Shown: positions 11,884 to 13,395 of the stretch, in pieces
Position numbering within the stretch: position 1 is the stretch's first letter
Layout: every line of letters starts with the position of its first letter
From: Parvularcula sp964484475
Lineage (GTDB): Bacteria > Pseudomonadota > Alphaproteobacteria > Caulobacterales > Parvularculaceae
Assembly: GCA_964484475.1 (NCBI GenBank)
Contig: CAZAFU010000082.1
Coordinates: forward strand, 1-13,395
DNA: 13,395 nucleotides
Reading direction: 5' to 3'
Made by a program: the position numbers and the translations under genes
The notes under the pieces: generated by a model
What the model saw: only the letters and a program-made list of their open reading frames with translations
Told to the model about the DNA's origin: nothing
The model's database searches: none

Positions 11884-13347
11884 ATGGGCTTCAACCTCGA
11901 TGCGGTGATGGCGCGGGCGCTTCTGACGCCCGAGGCGATGGCGCGCGCGGACGAGCGGACCATCGCGGCGGGGACCTCACGCCGGACGCTCGTCGCGCGC
12001 GCGGCGCGGGCCGTGTTCGAGGTGATCCGCGGGCGCTACAGCCGCAGGCTCGTCACGGTTCTCGCCGGGCCGGGCCACAACGGGGACGACGGCCTCGCCC
12101 TCGCGAGACTCCTCGAAGAAGCCGGTTGGCCGGTGACGATCATCGAGCCCCATGCGAATGAAGAGGAACGCGAGGCCAGGAAAGGTCTCGAGCAGCGTCT
12201 GCGTCCGAGCGGCACGTTCATGCCCCGATCCGGGACACTCGTGGTCGACGCCCTTTTCGGCGCGGGGTTGTCCCGCCCCGTGGACGGGGAGGCGGGAGCG
12301 CTCCTCGACAGGCTTGCCGGGAGCGGGGCGGAGGTTCTCGCGATCGACCTTCCCAGCGGTCTCAACGGTGCAACGGGGGAAATCCTCGGAACCGCTGCCC
12401 GGGCGGATCTCACCGTCACCTTCCACAGGCTCAAGCCCGGCCACCTCATCGGTGACGGGCCGGGCCTCTGCGGCGATGTCTTCCTGCGCGAGATCGGCAT
12501 TGCGGCTTCTTCGAAGGACGCCGCTGCTCTGTGGAACCACCCTTCGCTCTGGGCCGGGAACCTGAAGCCCGGCAGCCGCGAGACCCACAAGTACAAGCGC
12601 GGCCATGTCGCCGTGATCGGGGGCCCCGGCCTCAAGGGTGGCGCCGCGCGGCTCGCAGCGCGGGGAGCTGCGGTGTCGGGCGCGGGTGCGGTCACCTTCT
12701 TCAGCCCGGTCTCGAGCGCCGAATTCGCCGCCGCCAGCTTCGATGCCGTCATGGTCAGGGCCCTCAGCGGCCTTTCGGCGCTCGAAGAGGCCTTGGAGGG
12801 TACCGTCAGTGCCGTGACGCTGGGCCCCGGCATGGGGCACTCGCCGTTCGCGGGCGACATCCTGAGACTGGTCCTCGAAAAGAAGGTGCCATGCGTTCTC
12901 GATGCGGACGCCCTCACGTTCCACGAAGACGATCCCGAAGCGCTGTTCGCACTTCTCCATCCGCACTGCATCCTGACCCCCCATGAAGGCGAGTTCGCCA
13001 GGCTCTTCCCTGACCTTGAGGGCGACAAGCTCGGCCGCACCGGGGCCGCCGCCGAAAGGGCGGGGGCGACAGTGCTTCTGAAGGGTTCGAGCACCGTGAT
13101 CGCAGGGGAGGGGCTGCCGGTCATCAGCACCATGGGCGGCCCCGCTCTCGCCACGGCCGGTTCCGGCGACACGCTCGCGGGCCTGATCGGCGGGTTCCTC
13201 GCCCAAGGCCTTGACGGCGTGGGAGCCGCCGCCGCCGGGGCTTATGTCCACGGCCTCGCAGGCACCTCGGCGGGACCCAATCTCACTGCGGACGAGCTTC
13301 CCTGGCGGATCGCCGACACGCTCAACACGCTTCTCGACAGCCGCTGA
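11884..13347 (+). CDS. nnr: Bifunctional NAD(P)H-hydrate repair enzyme (epimerase/dehydratase)
   Basis: This 487-aa enzyme repairs NADHX and NADPHX, damaged hydrated forms of the cofactors. The N-terminal YjeF_N epimerase domain (about 12-215) interconverts R and S forms. It shows LLTPEAMARAD at 13-23, AGPGHNGDDGLALARLL (61-77), VVDALFGAG (120-128) and AIDLPSGLNG (153-162). The C-terminal ribokinase-like ADP-dependent dehydratase (about 235-485) shows HKYKRGHVAVIGG (235-247), LGPGMG (313-318), LDADAL (339-344), LTPHEGE (364-370), LLKGSS (398-403) and AGSGDTLAG (425-433), with Asp429 as the likely catalytic base. The ATG at 11884 was chosen; the ATG at 11908 would leave only four residues before the conserved LLTPEAM. 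No strong ribosome site is visible. It is divergent from dprA, with a tRNA gene just downstream. Confidence 0.95.
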   Translation: MGFNLDAVMARALLTPEAMARADERTIAAGTSRRTLVARAARAVFEVIRGRYSRRLVTVLAGPGHNGDDGLALARLLEEAGWPVTIIEPHANEEEREARKGLEQRLRPSGTFMPRSGTLVVDALFGAGLSRPVDGEAGALLDRLAGSGAEVLAIDLPSGLNGATGEILGTAARADLTVTFHRLKPGHLIGDGPGLCGDVFLREIGIAASSKDAAALWNHPSLWAGNLKPGSRETHKYKRGHVAVIGGPGLKGGAARLAARGAAVSGAGAVTFFSPVSSAEFAAASFDAVMVRALSGLSALEEALEGTVSAVTLGPGMGHSPFAGDILRLVLEKKVPCVLDADALTFHEDDPEALFALLHPHCILTPHEGEFARLFPDLEGDKLGRTGAAAERAGATVLLKGSSTVIAGEGLPVISTMGGPALATAGSGDTLAGLIGGFLAQGLDGVGAAAAGAYVHGLAGTSAGPNLTADELPWRIADTLNTLLDSR

Positions 13348-13373
13348 CGACGCAGTTACAGCGGCGCTTCCGT

Positions 13374-13395
13374 GCGGATGTGGCGGAATTGGTAG
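13374..13395 (+). tRNA. tRNA-Leu, 5' end only
   Basis: The last 22 bases read GCGGATG (5' acceptor strand), TG, then GCGG and AATTGGTAG, the D-stem and D-loop typical of bacterial tRNA-Leu with its A-A-T-T-G-G-T-A-G loop. The rest, including the anticodon, lies outside the window, so the isoacceptor is unknown. Confidence 0.85.

Noticed and set aside
11977..13251. Two long minus-strand ORFs opposite nnr
   Set aside because: They are frame shadows of the well-supported NAD(P)HX repair enzyme, with low-complexity translations and no ribosome sites.
13327..13373. Promoter for the tRNA-Leu gene
   Set aside because: TCGACA followed 17 nt later by TACAGC is too weak to call, and the region is very short.

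Overview
The window is GC-rich, densely packed chromosomal DNA, most likely from an alphaproteobacterium. This rests on the forms of RpmG (L33) and the IbpA-type small heat-shock protein, on separate PurQ and PurL subunits, and on a heat-shock gene with an RpoH-type promoter and a ROSE-like leader. I cannot name the genus with confidence. Most genes are housekeeping or common accessory genes. I see no transposase, integrase, phage gene, CRISPR array or resistance island.

Layout. At 1-2806 the minus strand carries purQ, an NnrU-family membrane protein and the 5' end of purL, which runs off the left edge. A plus-strand beta-lactamase-family lipoprotein gene (982-2118) sits between purQ and nnrU. 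At 2929-4229 come a flavodoxin-like gene (+), rpmG (-, GTG start, with its own promoter and terminator) and a small membrane protein (+). The stretch 4230-5104 is the least ordinary part. It holds nested dyads, an unannotated-looking 55-aa four-cysteine protein, a strong terminator, and a short unknown ORF whose promoter region carries Fur-like 15-mers. The same 15-mer occurs upstream of the cysteine protein.

At 5050-6669 the minus strand encodes an MFS transporter and a 94-aa secreted protein. The secreted protein gene is divergent from a LysR-family regulator (6768-7722), which is interrupted by a 10-N assembly gap of the wrong length to keep the frame. An Hsp20 gene (7754-8221, minus) converges on it and shows a good sigma-32 promoter and a three-hairpin 5' leader. 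At 8432-10686 three plus-strand genes overlap by 8 nt at each junction and look like one operon: an exported lipoprotein methyltransferase of the COG4798 type, an SCP2-like protein and an alpha/beta hydrolase. The hydrolase overlaps the 3' end of dprA (minus) tail to tail. dprA is divergent from nnr, the bifunctional NAD(P)HX epimerase/dehydratase. The window ends inside a tRNA-Leu gene.

The genes mostly do not form one pathway. The candidates for undescribed biology are the Fur-like 15-mer cluster with the C4 mini-protein and the unknown ORF (4230-5104), the methyltransferase/SCP2/hydrolase operon, and the LysR/secreted-protein pair.
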